From an uncultured Cellulosilyticum sp. (lineage in GTDB: Bacteria > Bacillota > Clostridia > Lachnospirales > Cellulosilyticaceae), in assembly GCA_934725855.1 (NCBI GenBank), contig CAKVCL010000047.1, positions 1 to 16,407 of the forward strand: a DNA stretch of 16,407 nt, written 5' to 3'. Numbering within the stretch: position 1 is the first letter of the stretch; each line of letters starts with the position of its first letter. Positions 7,220 to 15,182 of the stretch are shown piece by piece. The notes beneath the pieces are model-generated. The model worked only from the letters and a program-made list of their open reading frames with translations. It ran no database searches and was not told the DNA's origin. The translations under genes were made by a program, and so were the position numbers.

Positions 7220-7343
7220 TTGAAGGAGTACTATATAATTTAAATTATCCTAAATTATTTTATAAAAGGTGAACCAAATGGTACATTAATACGAAATAAT
7301 GAAATAGGGGAATAAACTGTAATAAGGAATGGAGGCAAGTAGT

Positions 7344-8837
7344 ATGACAAAAATGTATATTAATCCAAATCGTAAAATGGGTCATATTAACAAAGATATT
7401 TATGGTCATTTTGCAGAGCATTTAGGAAGAGGAATTTACCAAGGAATTTATGTAGGAGAAGATTCTACGATTCCTAATACTAAGGGTATGAGAAATGATG
7501 TGGTAGCAGCATTAAAAGCAATGAAGGTGCCAGTACTTAGGTGGCCAGGCGGATGCTTTGCTGATGAATATCACTGGAAAGATGGTATTGGTGAGAAAGA
7601 AACGAGAAAGAAAATGATTAACACCAACTGGGGTGGAGTGATTGAAGACAATAGCTTTGGAACGCATGAATTTATGGAGCTTTGTGACCAGTTAGGGTGC
7701 GATGCATACATCAATGGTAATGTGGGGAGTGGCACTGTTCAAGAAATGAGCGAGTGGATTGAATACATGACCTTCGATGGCATGTCTCCTATGACGGCAT
7801 TAAGAGAGAAAAATGGTCGTAAAGAACCTTGGAAAGTTAAATATTTTGGTGTAGGAAATGAAAACTGGGGCTGTGGTGGAAATATGACACCAGAGCACTA
7901 TGGGAACATGTATAGGCGTTATCAAACTTTCATAAAGAATTATAACAAAGAAAATAAAATCGCAAAAATTTGTTGTGGACCTAATAGCGATGACTATGCT
8001 TGGACAAAAGGTGTCATGGAAACTTGCTTTAAAGGCGCTTCAAAGCAATTCCATGGTTTCATGGATGGTTTATCTTTGCACTACTATACGATTACTCATG
8101 ATTGGGCAAATAAAGGCGCAGCAACTAGCTTTAGTGAAGAGGAATGGTATACGACATTAAAGAAAACCTTGGAAATGGATACCTTAATTAAACGTCATGC
8201 AACCATTATGGATGAATATGATCCAGAAAAAGAAATTGCACTGGTGGTAGATGAGTGGGGGAGCTGGTTTGATGTAGAAGTAGGCACAAATCCAGGCTTC
8301 TTATATCAACAAAATACAATGAGAGATGCGCTTGTAGCAGGCATTAACTTTAATATCTTTAATAAACATTGTGATCGTGTAAAAATGGCAAACATTGCTC
8401 AAATGGTAAATGTCCTTCAATCTGTTATTTTAACAGAAGGAGAAAAAATGGTACTTACACCTACTTATTATGCATTCTACTTATATCAAAATCACCAAGA
8501 TGCTACACTTGTAGATAGCTATTTAGAATCTCCAGTAATAAAAGAGAAAGAAGTACCTATGCTTCATGAATCCGTTTCTATGAGTGATGACGGACATATC
8601 AATGTGACAATCAATAACTTATCATTAACAGAAAGCCAAGAAGTAGAAAGTATTTTTACAGATTGGAAAGCACAAAATGTCAAGGGAACTATTTTAACGG
8701 GTAAAATGGATGACCACAATACATTTGAAAATCCAGATGTTGTGAAGTTGCAAGATTTTAAAGAGGTTACTTTAACTGAGCAAGGATTTAAATTTACCAT
8801 TCCACCATGTAGCGTATTACATTTAGAGGTTTATTAA
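7344..8837 (+). CDS. abfA: GH51 alpha-L-arabinofuranosidase, intracellular
   Basis: The 497-residue enzyme belongs to glycoside hydrolase family 51, which removes terminal alpha-L-arabinofuranosyl groups from arabinoxylan or arabinan oligosaccharides with retention. The catalytic domain is a TIM barrel: acid/base E173 sits in GVGNENWG and nucleophile E304 in VVDEWGSWF. The family-typical [13 protein letters not shown] is near residue 67. A C-terminal beta-sandwich follows, ending in [11 protein letters not shown]. There is no signal peptide, so it acts in the cytoplasm on imported oligosaccharides. I chose ATG 7344 because GGAGG (7331-7335) precedes it; an in-frame ATG at 7329 would contain that Shine-Dalgarno site. 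Length is normal for the family. Its stop codon overlaps the next start, so the two genes are coupled. Confidence 0.95.
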   Translation: MTKMYINPNRKMGHINKDIYGHFAEHLGRGIYQGIYVGEDSTIPNTKGMRNDVVAALKAMKVPVLRWPGGCFADEYHWKDGIGEKETRKKMINTNWGGVIEDNSFGTHEFMELCDQLGCDAYINGNVGSGTVQEMSEWIEYMTFDGMSPMTALREKNGRKEPWKVKYFGVGNENWGCGGNMTPEHYGNMYRRYQTFIKNYNKENKIAKICCGPNSDDYAWTKGVMETCFKGASKQFHGFMDGLSLHYYTITHDWANKGAATSFSEEEWYTTLKKTLEMDTLIKRHATIMDEYDPEKEIALVVDEWGSWFDVEVGTNPGFLYQQNTMRDALVAGINFNIFNKHCDRVKMANIAQMVNVLQSVILTEGEKMVLTPTYYAFYLYQNHQDATLVDSYLESPVIKEKEVPMLHESVSMSDDGHINVTINNLSLTESQEVESIFTDWKAQNVKGTILTGKMDDHNTFENPDVVKLQDFKEVTLTEQGFKFTIPPCSVLHLEVY

Positions 8838-9079
8838 TGCGTTTTTGCAAGGGCTGTTTAATTAGGGAAATAGATAGCAACGAGCAATATCAAAATATGT
8901 TTAAGTACATAGAAGGGCTTGATGAGAACATAAAAACGCATCCATCTGTATACGAAGTGAGACTTAGAACGTGTAAGACGTGCAGTTCTCTTGTTAATGG
9001 GATGTGTAAGCATTGCGGATGCTTTGTAGAAATGAGAGCAGCGATTACTCGAAATCAATGTCCAAATAAAAAATGGTAA
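8837..9079 (+). CDS. Small cysteine-rich, probably zinc-binding protein (DUF6171-like)
   Basis: An 80-residue protein with eight cysteines: C4 and C7 (CKGC), C46 and C49 (CKTC), C57, C60 and C62 (CKHCGC), and C75. The CxxC pairs indicate one or two zinc sites; a small iron-sulfur protein is less likely. From memory it resembles a Clostridia family named DUF6171, whose function is unknown. ATG 8837 overlaps the arabinofuranosidase stop (TAATG), with AGAGG (8825-8829) inside the upstream gene, so translation is coupled. It has no signal peptide or membrane segment. A terminator follows directly, making it the last gene of the unit. Any role in arabinose metabolism is unproven. Confidence 0.8.
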   Translation: MRFCKGCLIREIDSNEQYQNMFKYIEGLDENIKTHPSVYEVRLRTCKTCSSLVNGMCKHCGCFVEMRAAITRNQCPNKKW

Positions 9080-9107
9080 AAAAACAGGAGCTATGCTCCT
9101 GTTTTCG
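9078..9107. terminator. Bidirectional intrinsic terminator between convergent genes
   Basis: AAAACAGGAG (9081-9090) pairs with CTCCTGTTTT (9096-9105). T-rich sequence follows on the plus strand, and an A run before it supplies the U-tract on the minus strand. It can end both the cysteine-rich protein gene and the convergent regulator gene. Confidence 0.85.
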
Positions 9108-9134
9108 TTTGTAAATAATCATTTGATATAAGCG

Positions 9135-10058
9135 TTAGGATGATTGGATGAAACTATATTCTAAACTTACAGTAATGTTTTGATTATAGTTTCCAAAAGT
9201 TTTACCAAAAAGCGTTAAGCCACCAGCGTGCTCAGCGTTTTCAGGGACAGCAAACTTGAACTTCATCATACTACGATAATCAAGCTTTAAATCACGAGTG
9301 GTAATAGAAGAGATTTTTAGACCATCTATAAAAGTGCCCACTTCATTGATAATCAGTGTTTTTAATAAACCATACTGATTCCAATTTTTAGGCCACCAGT
9401 TAGGGACAAAGACGCCTCTCACACTCCCAAAATCACCAGGACTTGTCCAAGTGCCTAAAAGAATATCATTGAGATAAAAGTGAATATCAGAAGGCCAAAC
9501 ATCATTATATCCAGGTGCTTCTGAAGAAATTTCAAAGCTGATAGAGATTTGGTCAATTTGAGTGCATTTAGGAATAAAGTTAGGAATAACATATTCTACG
9601 TGCCCTTTAGTGAACCAAAGAATATCGACATCAAAGTGGTCTGGATGAGCAAAATATCTCGCATCATCTATTTCACCAATAATGTGTTTAGACGATGCAA
9701 TCCCGCAAGTAGGCGCAACAGAATAATCACTGTAATGGCCAATTTTAATTTCAGTTTGGTAGATATTTTGTGTTACTGGGGACGTATAAAGGTCAATCAG
9801 TATTTTATCTAAACAAACGATACATTTCTTTTGGTTCCCATGCCCACTAAATTCATTGGAAGTCGTAATGATGCCAGCGTCTTCCAATTTTTTGATGTGG
9901 CCAGTTAAGGCACCGTTAGTAATATTGAGTTTAGAGGTTAACTCATTCATGTTTAAATTAGGATTTGCTATGAGTAAATTAATAATCTGTATACGAACAT
10001 CTGAACCTAATGCTTTAAAAATGTTAAGACCTTCAGCTAAAGATTTTATGTGTAACAT
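9135..10058 (-). CDS. ArsR-like transcriptional regulator with beta-rich C-terminal sensor domain
   Basis: A 307-residue probable DNA-binding regulator. Residues about 8-85 form an ArsR-type winged helix: start LGSDVRIQIINLLI, recognition region ITNGALTGHIKKLEDAGII (46-64). The remaining ~210 residues are far longer than in metal-sensing ArsR proteins. They are rich in aromatic residues and predicted strands, such as WPSDIHFYLND (188-198) and NWWPKNWNQYG (220-230), which fits a jelly-roll sugar-sensing fold. Cysteines at 79, 82, 118 and 165 do not form an obvious metal site. GGAGGTGA on the minus strand precedes the ATG. It is convergent with the arabinofuranosidase unit and divergent from the kinase-araD unit, which makes it the best candidate local arabinose regulator. 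The ligand and direction of control are inferred. Confidence 0.8.
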   Translation of the reverse strand: MLHIKSLAEGLNIFKALGSDVRIQIINLLIANPNLNMNELTSKLNITNGALTGHIKKLEDAGIITTSNEFSGHGNQKKCIVCLDKILIDLYTSPVTQNIYQTEIKIGHYSDYSVAPTCGIASSKHIIGEIDDARYFAHPDHFDVDILWFTKGHVEYVIPNFIPKCTQIDQISISFEISSEAPGYNDVWPSDIHFYLNDILLGTWTSPGDFGSVRGVFVPNWWPKNWNQYGLLKTLIINEVGTFIDGLKISSITTRDLKLDYRSMMKFKFAVPENAEHAGGLTLFGKTFGNYNQNITVSLEYSFIQSS

Positions 10059-10070
10059 AAGTCACCTCCA

Positions 10071-10097
10071 CAATATAGCGAAACAAGCTATAGATTG
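10071..10097. promoter_or_regulatory. Candidate operator upstream of the ArsR-like regulator
   Basis: TATAGC (10074-10079) and GCTATA (10087-10092) form a perfect 6-7-6 inverted repeat. Outer CAA and TTG arms extend the symmetry with a small bulge. It overlaps TATATT on the minus strand, the most likely -10 of the regulator gene, and is just upstream of its Shine-Dalgarno site. This is a good position for autorepression by a dimeric winged-helix protein. I did not find the same half-sites ahead of the kinase gene or the arabinofuranosidase gene. Confidence 0.4.
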
Positions 10098-10294
10098 AAT
10101 GGACTGAGCCATACCAAATAATTTTCCTTGATGATTTCACATTGAAAAGCCACAAAATGACTAATAAATGGACAATCTATGCGCACTAAGTAATATGAAT
10201 TTATAAAATATTATAATTAAAATTAAAATAATAGTCAAATTGGTGTTTGTAACCAAAGGAGAAATGCTGAGAGGGACAATAATGCACAAAAATG

Positions 10295-10323
10295 TTGACT
10301 AGTATGCAAGTAGATTTTATATT
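10295..10323 (+). promoter_or_regulatory. Promoter of the kinase-araD unit
   Basis: TTGACT (10295-10300) and TATATT (10318-10323) are 17 nt apart. This leaves a 5' leader of about 125 nt. A weaker candidate upstream, TGGACA (10169-10174) with TAATAT (10191-10196) at 16 nt, is possible. The rest of the 10098-10294 gap is AT-rich and shows nothing firm. Confidence 0.65.
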
Positions 10324-10378
10324 ATTACTATAGAGTTGTATAAAAAGTATTAAATATAATATAATTTTACAATTTTTA

Positions 10379-10392
10379 GAACAAAATTGTTC
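10379..10392. promoter_or_regulatory. Candidate operator in the kinase leader
   Basis: GAACAA and TTGTTC form a perfect 6-2-6 inverted repeat about 50 nt downstream of the predicted transcription start and 62 nt before the kinase ATG. That is a roadblock or repressor position. The binding protein is unknown, and the half-site differs from the candidate operator at 10071-10097. Confidence 0.35.
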
Positions 10393-10454
10393 GCAGAATT
10401 AGATTACAAGTATATAATTAAATTAATATACAATATCCTAAAGGAGGAAAATAG

Positions 10455-12062
10455 ATGATTTTATCAAAGGAGCAAACAAGAGAGGCTATTATTAAGGGTA
10501 AAACAGCACTTGGCATTGAATTAGGTTCTACTAGAATTAAAGCCGTATTAGTTGATGAAAATCATAACACAATTGCATCAGGAAGTCATGAATGGGAAAA
10601 CCAATTAGAAAATGGCATTTGGACATATAGTGAAGAAAGTATTTGGAAAGGTTTACAAGATAGTTATCAAAACATGGCAAACGACGTTAAAGCTCAATAT
10701 GATGTAAAGCTCGAAACCATTGGTTCAATCGGATTTAGTGCGATGATGCACGGTTATATGCCATTTAATAAGAAAGGCGAATTATTGGTACCATTTAGAA
10801 CATGGAGAAATACAATTACAGGAGCTGCTTCTGAAGCATTAACCAAGCTATTTAATTATCATATTCCTCAACGTTGGAGTATTGCCCACCTTTATCAAGC
10901 TATGCTTAATCAAGAAGAACACGTAAAAGATATTGATTTTATGACAACACTTGCGGGCTACATTCACTGGAAATTAACAGGTGAGAGAGTCGTTGGTGTG
11001 GGTGAAGCATCAGGGGTATTCCCCATTGATATCGAAACCAAAGATTATAATGAAGAAATGGTTCAAAAATTTGATGCTAAAGTAAAAGAAAGTACATATT
11101 CTTGGAACCTTCGTTCAATCTTACCTAAAGTATTACTTGCAGGGGAGTGTGCAGGAAAGTTAACAGAAGAAGGGGCTAAAAAACTTGACCCAACAGGTAC
11201 TTTAAAAGCAGGTATTCCTGTTTGTCCACCAGAAGGGGATGCAGGAACAGGAATGGTTGCAACCAATAGTATTGCAAAGAGAACAGGAAACGTATCTGCA
11301 GGAACTTCTGTTTTTGCCATGTTAGTTTTAGAAAAAGAATTAACAAAAGTTTATGATGCGATTGATTTAGTAACGACACCAACAGGTGAATTAGTGGCTA
11401 TGGTTCACTGCAATAACTGTACTTCAGATTTAAATGCTTGGGTTAATTTATTTAAAGAGTTTGCTGAATCATTTGGTATGGAAGTAGATATGAACAAATT
11501 ATTTGGTACTTTATATAGAAAAGCACTTGAGGCAGATGCAGAATGTGGTGGCCTTCTTGCTTACAACTACTTCTCAGGAGAACATATCACAGGCTTTGAA
11601 GAAGGACGTCCTCTATTTGTTAGAACACCAGAGAGCAAATTCAACTTAGCTAACTTTATGAGAGTTCACTTATTTACAGCACTTGGCGCATTAAAAACAG
11701 GATTAGATATTTTAATGAAAGAAGAAGGCGTTCAAGTAGATGAAATCTTTGGTCATGGTGGTTTATTCAAGACCAAAGAAGTTGGACAAAGAATTTTAGC
11801 AGCTGCTATTAACGCACCAGTATCTGTAATGGAAACAGCTGGTGAAGGTGGTGCATGGGGTATCGCTGTACTGGCTGCTTATATGAATCAAAAACAAGAA
11901 GGCGAAACATTAGATGCTTACTTAAAGAATCGAGTATTTGTAGGGCAAGTTGGCGTTAAAGTAGAACCAGACCAAAAAGATGTGGAAGGCTTTGATACCT
12001 TTATCAAACGTTATGCAGAAGGTTTAGCAATTGAAAAAGCAGCTGTAGAGTCATTAAAATAG
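10455..12062 (+). CDS. FGGY-family carbohydrate kinase, probable L-ribulokinase
   Basis: The 535-residue product is an FGGY sugar kinase with two actin-like lobes. The N-terminal phosphate-binding loop is at about 19-33 ([15 protein letters not shown]), the second-lobe adenosine/phosphate loop is GNVSAGTS (278-285), and the FGGY signature region starts at GHGG (433-436). About 16 extra residues precede the first strand. It sits directly ahead of araD with no terminator between them. That context points to ATP-dependent phosphorylation of L-ribulose to L-ribulose-5-phosphate. The sequence resembles the non-classical clostridial ribulokinase sometimes called AraK more than Bacillus AraB, but this is from memory. 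Xylulokinase is the alternative. AAGGAGG (10441-10447) is 7 nt before the ATG. Confidence 0.88.
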   Translation: MILSKEQTREAIIKGKTALGIELGSTRIKAVLVDENHNTIASGSHEWENQLENGIWTYSEESIWKGLQDSYQNMANDVKAQYDVKLETIGSIGFSAMMHGYMPFNKKGELLVPFRTWRNTITGAASEALTKLFNYHIPQRWSIAHLYQAMLNQEEHVKDIDFMTTLAGYIHWKLTGERVVGVGEASGVFPIDIETKDYNEEMVQKFDAKVKESTYSWNLRSILPKVLLAGECAGKLTEEGAKKLDPTGTLKAGIPVCPPEGDAGTGMVATNSIAKRTGNVSAGTSVFAMLVLEKELTKVYDAIDLVTTPTGELVAMVHCNNCTSDLNAWVNLFKEFAESFGMEVDMNKLFGTLYRKALEADAECGGLLAYNYFSGEHITGFEEGRPLFVRTPESKFNLANFMRVHLFTALGALKTGLDILMKEEGVQVDEIFGHGGLFKTKEVGQRILAAAINAPVSVMETAGEGGAWGIAVLAAYMNQKQEGETLDAYLKNRVFVGQVGVKVEPDQKDVEGFDTFIKRYAEGLAIEKAAVESLK

Positions 12063-12153
12063 GGAAAAACATAGATGTAGAACAAGCACTAAAAATAAAA
12101 AAGTCGTGACAACAAAAAATCATAAAAATAAAAAAATACAGGGAGAAAAGAAA

Positions 12154-12840
12154 ATGTTAGAACAGTTGAAAGAACAAGTCTATCAAGCTAATATGGAGCT
12201 TCCAAAAAGAAAACTCATTACATATACATGGGGAAATGTAAGTGGCATTGACCGTGAAACAGGCTGTTTTGTCATCAAACCAAGTGGTGTAGATTATGAT
12301 GAATTAACACCAGATGATATGGTGGTTATGGATTTACAAGGTAATAAAGTAGAAGGAAAATACAAACCATCATCCGATACCGCAACTCACTTAGAACTTT
12401 ACAAAGCATTTCCAGAGATTGGAGGAGTTGTACATACACATTCTCCTTGGGCAACTTCATGGGCACAAGCAGGTAGAAGCATTCCTTGTTATGGCACAAC
12501 ACATGCAGATTACTTCTATGGCACCATTCCTTGCGCAAGATGCTTAACAAAAGAAGAGATTGAATCAGAATACGAAAAAAACACAGGACTTGTTATTATT
12601 GAAACCTTTAAAGGATTAAATCCAGTTTATGTACCAGGTGTTTTATGCGTTAATCATGGTCCATTTACTTGGGGTAAAGATGCTATGGAAGCCGTACATA
12701 ATGCTGTTGTTTTAGAAGAAGTAGCAAAGATGGCATATCATACCGAAATGATTAATGCACGTGTTCAACCAGCGCCAGAAGCAATTAAGGAAAAACACTT
12801 TATGAGAAAACATGGTAAGAATGCTTACTATGGACAATAA
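12154..12840 (+). CDS. araD: L-ribulose-5-phosphate 4-epimerase
   Basis: This 228-residue class II aldolase-fold enzyme converts L-ribulose-5-phosphate to D-xylulose-5-phosphate, linking arabinose to the pentose phosphate pathway. Zinc ligands H94, H96 (VVHTHSPWA) and H168 (VNHGP) are present, as are D75 and catalytic D119, and Tyr225/226 near the C terminus. These line up with the known E. coli AraD residues. The length matches the family (about 230). I chose ATG 12154 because GGGAG (12141-12145) is 8 nt upstream; an in-frame GTG at 12106 lacks a site. It follows the kinase by 91 bp without a terminator, so the two are probably co-transcribed. No convincing terminator follows araD. Confidence 0.96.
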   Translation: MLEQLKEQVYQANMELPKRKLITYTWGNVSGIDRETGCFVIKPSGVDYDELTPDDMVVMDLQGNKVEGKYKPSSDTATHLELYKAFPEIGGVVHTHSPWATSWAQAGRSIPCYGTTHADYFYGTIPCARCLTKEEIESEYEKNTGLVIIETFKGLNPVYVPGVLCVNHGPFTWGKDAMEAVHNAVVLEEVAKMAYHTEMINARVQPAPEAIKEKHFMRKHGKNAYYGQ

Positions 12841-12922
12841 AAAAACAATCTATATAAAATAATTTTTTAAGCCTAAAACGTACCTAAAAAAGTTTAATTA
12901 GCATGTTGTTGGGGAGGCTTAT

Positions 12923-12949
12923 ATGTTAAGAGAACTGGAGGCTGAATGA
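12923..12949 (+). CDS. Candidate 8-codon mini-ORF coupled to the second chemoreceptor
   Basis: ATG 12923 opens MLRELEAE and stops at TGA 12947-12949, which overlaps the next ATG at 12946 (ATGA). GGGGAGG (12911-12917) is 5 nt upstream, which is ideal. A second GGAGGCT (12937-12943) inside the mini-ORF serves the chemoreceptor start. TAAGCCT (12868-12874) can pair with AGGCTTA (12915-12921) and partly with the second site. The peptide itself is unlikely to have a function; translational coupling is the plausible role. Confidence 0.35.
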   Translation: MLRELEAE

Positions 12950-14787
12950 AAATGAAAAATGTGAGGGGAAAGAACAGGAATAATCTAAAAACAGTGAGTC
13001 CAAAGTCATTAAAAAAGAATTCTAGAGCAATGGATGAAAAACAAAATCCTAATAAGTCACAACTAGATATAAAAGTAATAAAGAATGGCGGGATGGTTAG
13101 AAAACAGATTATTTTATCACTGTTGCCAGTTGTACTTGTAGTGATTATAGCTAGTGCTGTATCTGCAGCTAATCTGAAAAAAGCTATTCAAGAGGAGGCA
13201 AGGAACTCTCTTAGAAGTATAGGAATTGTTATTGAGAGATCTTATGACAGTAAATATCCAGGACAGTATATGCTAGATGAAAGTGGGCGATTATTTAAAG
13301 GCGGTTCTCAAATAAAAGATGACAATACCATATTAGATCAAATCTTAAAAAAGACAGATGTTATTTCTAGTTTTTATTATGGAGATACAATCTATTTAAC
13401 AAGTTACGTTAGTGGAAGACAAGCAAGACGTATAATCGGTGCAAAAGCAGATCCAAAAGCAGCAGAAAAAGTTCTTACAAATGGTGAAGAATACTTTGAT
13501 AAGAACTACGAACTTGAAGGGGTTAAATACTATGCTTATTATTGTCCAATTTTAGGCACAGGAAATCAAGTCGTTGGTATGTTCTTTGTAGCACAAAAAA
13601 CAGATATCATTCAAGCCAAAATCAATGCTTGTACATTAAAAATCTTGATTGCAGGGATGATCCTTGTGTTACTTACTTTTGTTTTAGTTATCCCAATTGC
13701 TAGACGATTAGTAAATGGCATTGTTGAAGTTGAAGCTAATTTACAAAGAGTGGCGCAAGGAAACTTAGGTATTGAAGTGGCAGAAGGTACTTTAAAAAGA
13801 AAAGATGAGATTGGAAGCTTAGCTGCATCCACCAATTGCTTAAATGGGTCATTAACGCAAATGGTTGGCAACATTAAGGAATGGGCAACTAAGTTAGATG
13901 ATTCGGCAAATGACCTTGAAACAATGGCAGGACAATCTAGCCAAACAAGTAATGAAGTAAGTAGTACTGTTCAAGAAATAGCAAATGGTATTAATACACA
14001 AGCAGAAGAAACCAAGAGTGTAAGTGATTACATTAAAAATATGGGTGATGAAATCACTGATATTAGTCAGCAAATCCAATATATCAAACAAAATTCGTCT
14101 AAGATTGATAATAGTGGAAAGGAAGCTAATCATACAATTAGTGAGCTTGAAACCTATAATAATGAAACTTTACAATCTGTAGAACATATTAGTACTCAAG
14201 CCACCAAAACAGATGAGTCTGTAAATCATATTAAGAGTGCGGTACAGATTATTACAGGTATTGCAGAACAAACAAATCTTCTTTCCTTAAATGCTTCTAT
14301 TGAAGCAGCCAGAGCAGGCGAGTCAGGAAGAGGATTTGCCGTAGTGGCTAAAGAAATACAAGTTTTAGCTGAGCAATGTAATAAATCAGCTAAAGAAATT
14401 AATGATATATCTAATCAGTTAGTAGATAACTCTAGTTTAACAGTAGAAGCGGTAAAAACAGTAAAGAAAAATGTAGACAATCAAAATGTCATGTTACTTT
14501 CTACAAAATCTGCTTTTGAAAACATCAATCAAATGATACAGCACTCCGATAAGGCTATTGAAGAGATTAATCGTAAAATTAATAATTTAAATGCGGGGAA
14601 AGAACATATTATTAAATCCGCACAAAACTTATCTGACATAGCTCAAGAAAATGCAGCTGGAATAGAAGAAACGACAGCTTCTGTTCAAGAAATGAATGCA
14701 AGTAGTCAAGAACTAGAACAATCAGCAAAACTACTAATGGATATAACAGTAGGATTAAGAAATGAAATCAATCAATTTAAATTGTAA
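12946..14787 (+). CDS. Methyl-accepting chemotaxis protein with extracytoplasmic Cache sensor
   Basis: A 613-residue chemoreceptor. It starts with an unusual basic, polar cytoplasmic stretch of about 50 residues, then TM1 (54-75). An extracytoplasmic domain of about 150 residues fits the single-Cache class: [21 protein letters not shown] near 100-120 and [20 protein letters not shown] near 195-214. TM2 (232-252) leads into a HAMP domain (253-305) and the signalling coiled coil. The CheA-binding tip (about 438-470) carries [20 protein letters not shown]. No CheR-tethering pentapeptide is present. GGAGG (12937-12941) is 4 nt before ATG 12946 and 10 nt before ATG 12952, so either start is possible. 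Placement after araD suggests, but does not show, a plant-sugar or metabolite ligand. A terminator follows. Confidence 0.93.
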   Translation: MKMKNVRGKNRNNLKTVSPKSLKKNSRAMDEKQNPNKSQLDIKVIKNGGMVRKQIILSLLPVVLVVIIASAVSAANLKKAIQEEARNSLRSIGIVIERSYDSKYPGQYMLDESGRLFKGGSQIKDDNTILDQILKKTDVISSFYYGDTIYLTSYVSGRQARRIIGAKADPKAAEKVLTNGEEYFDKNYELEGVKYYAYYCPILGTGNQVVGMFFVAQKTDIIQAKINACTLKILIAGMILVLLTFVLVIPIARRLVNGIVEVEANLQRVAQGNLGIEVAEGTLKRKDEIGSLAASTNCLNGSLTQMVGNIKEWATKLDDSANDLETMAGQSSQTSNEVSSTVQEIANGINTQAEETKSVSDYIKNMGDEITDISQQIQYIKQNSSKIDNSGKEANHTISELETYNNETLQSVEHISTQATKTDESVNHIKSAVQIITGIAEQTNLLSLNASIEAARAGESGRGFAVVAKEIQVLAEQCNKSAKEINDISNQLVDNSSLTVEAVKTVKKNVDNQNVMLLSTKSAFENINQMIQHSDKAIEEINRKINNLNAGKEHIIKSAQNLSDIAQENAAGIEETTASVQEMNASSQELEQSAKLLMDITVGLRNEINQFKL

Positions 14788-14789
14788 AT

Positions 14790-14873
14790 AAGTCACAAGG
14801 TAAATGATAAAAGAGATAAAAGATGCAAGATGAAAAATATAAAGCTTGCGTCTTTTATTTGTTTTTGTGACTT
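14790..14873 (+). terminator. Terminator after the second chemoreceptor, with an outer closing arm
   Basis: The core stem pairs 14818-14829 (AAAAGATGCAAG) with 14845-14856 (CTTGCGTCTTTT, one G-T pair), followed by ATTTGTTTTT. An outer 9-bp arm, AAGTCACAA (14790-14798) with TTGTGACTT (14865-14873), encloses it and consumes part of the U-tract. Confidence 0.75.
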
Positions 14874-14912
14874 GAAGAAAATGGAAGATAATAAATTAAT
14901 TGTAAAATTATG

Positions 14913-14941
14913 TTGACAGATGTTTACTGATACGGTATTAT
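14913..14941 (+). promoter_or_regulatory. Promoter of tRNA-Glu
   Basis: A consensus TTGACA (14913-14918) and TATTAT (14936-14941) are 17 nt apart, with the tRNA starting 29 nt later. It is a strong stable-RNA promoter. Confidence 0.85.
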
Positions 14942-14970
14942 AACAAATGTCTTAAATGACAAAACAATAA

Positions 14971-15042
14971 GGCCCATTGGTCAAGCGGTTAAGACATCGC
15001 CCTTTCACGGCGGTAACACGGGTTCGATTCCCGTATGGGTCA
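14971..15042 (+). tRNA. tRNA-Glu (TTC)
   Basis: A complete cloverleaf with acceptor stem GGCCCAT/ATGGGTC, anticodon loop CTTTCAC (anticodon TTC), T-arm GGGTTCGATTCCC and discriminator A. CCA is not encoded. It has its own promoter and terminator, so it is transcribed as a single-tRNA unit. Confidence 0.96.
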
Positions 15043-15047
15043 CTTAT

Positions 15048-15084
15048 AAAAATCCCACTAAGTATCTACTTAGTGGGATTTTTT
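15048..15084 (+). terminator. Intrinsic terminator of tRNA-Glu
   Basis: ATCCCACTAAG (15052-15062) pairs with CTTAGTGGGAT (15069-15079), followed by TTTTT. It starts 5 nt after the tRNA. Confidence 0.9.
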
Positions 15085-15150
15085 GATAAAGCTAGTTATT
15101 TAATCAAAGAAAACGAATAGAAATATGCTCATAAAACGAATGAAAATATA

Positions 15151-15159
15151 TGCTATAAT
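15151..15159 (+). promoter_or_regulatory. Extended -10 promoter for the glucosaminidase gene
   Basis: TGCTATAAT (15151-15159) is a perfect extended -10. The -35 position (ATAAAA, 15131-15136) is poor. It lies 24 nt before the start codon. I could not fit it to sigma-F, -E, -G or -K sporulation consensus sequences. Confidence 0.5.
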
Positions 15160-15182
15160 ATTTTGAAGGAGGGACATAAATT

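Noticed and set aside
7235..7248. AT-only palindrome ATAATTTAAATTAT before the arabinofuranosidase as a firm operator
   Set aside because: In such AT-rich DNA a palindrome of only A and T is weak evidence, and no matching site was seen upstream of the other arabinose genes.
9549..10098. Plus-strand open frames opposite the ArsR-like regulator
   Set aside because: The minus-strand frame has a clear winged helix and a GGAGGTGA ribosome site. The plus-strand frames have neither.
10255..10290. CTGAGA followed by GGGAC after AAAGGAG, reminiscent of the TPP (thi-box) riboswitch
   Set aside because: Only the CTGAGA hexamer matches. The other conserved helices and the GGAT/TGAAC segments of the TPP aptamer are missing, and the downstream genes are not thiamine genes.
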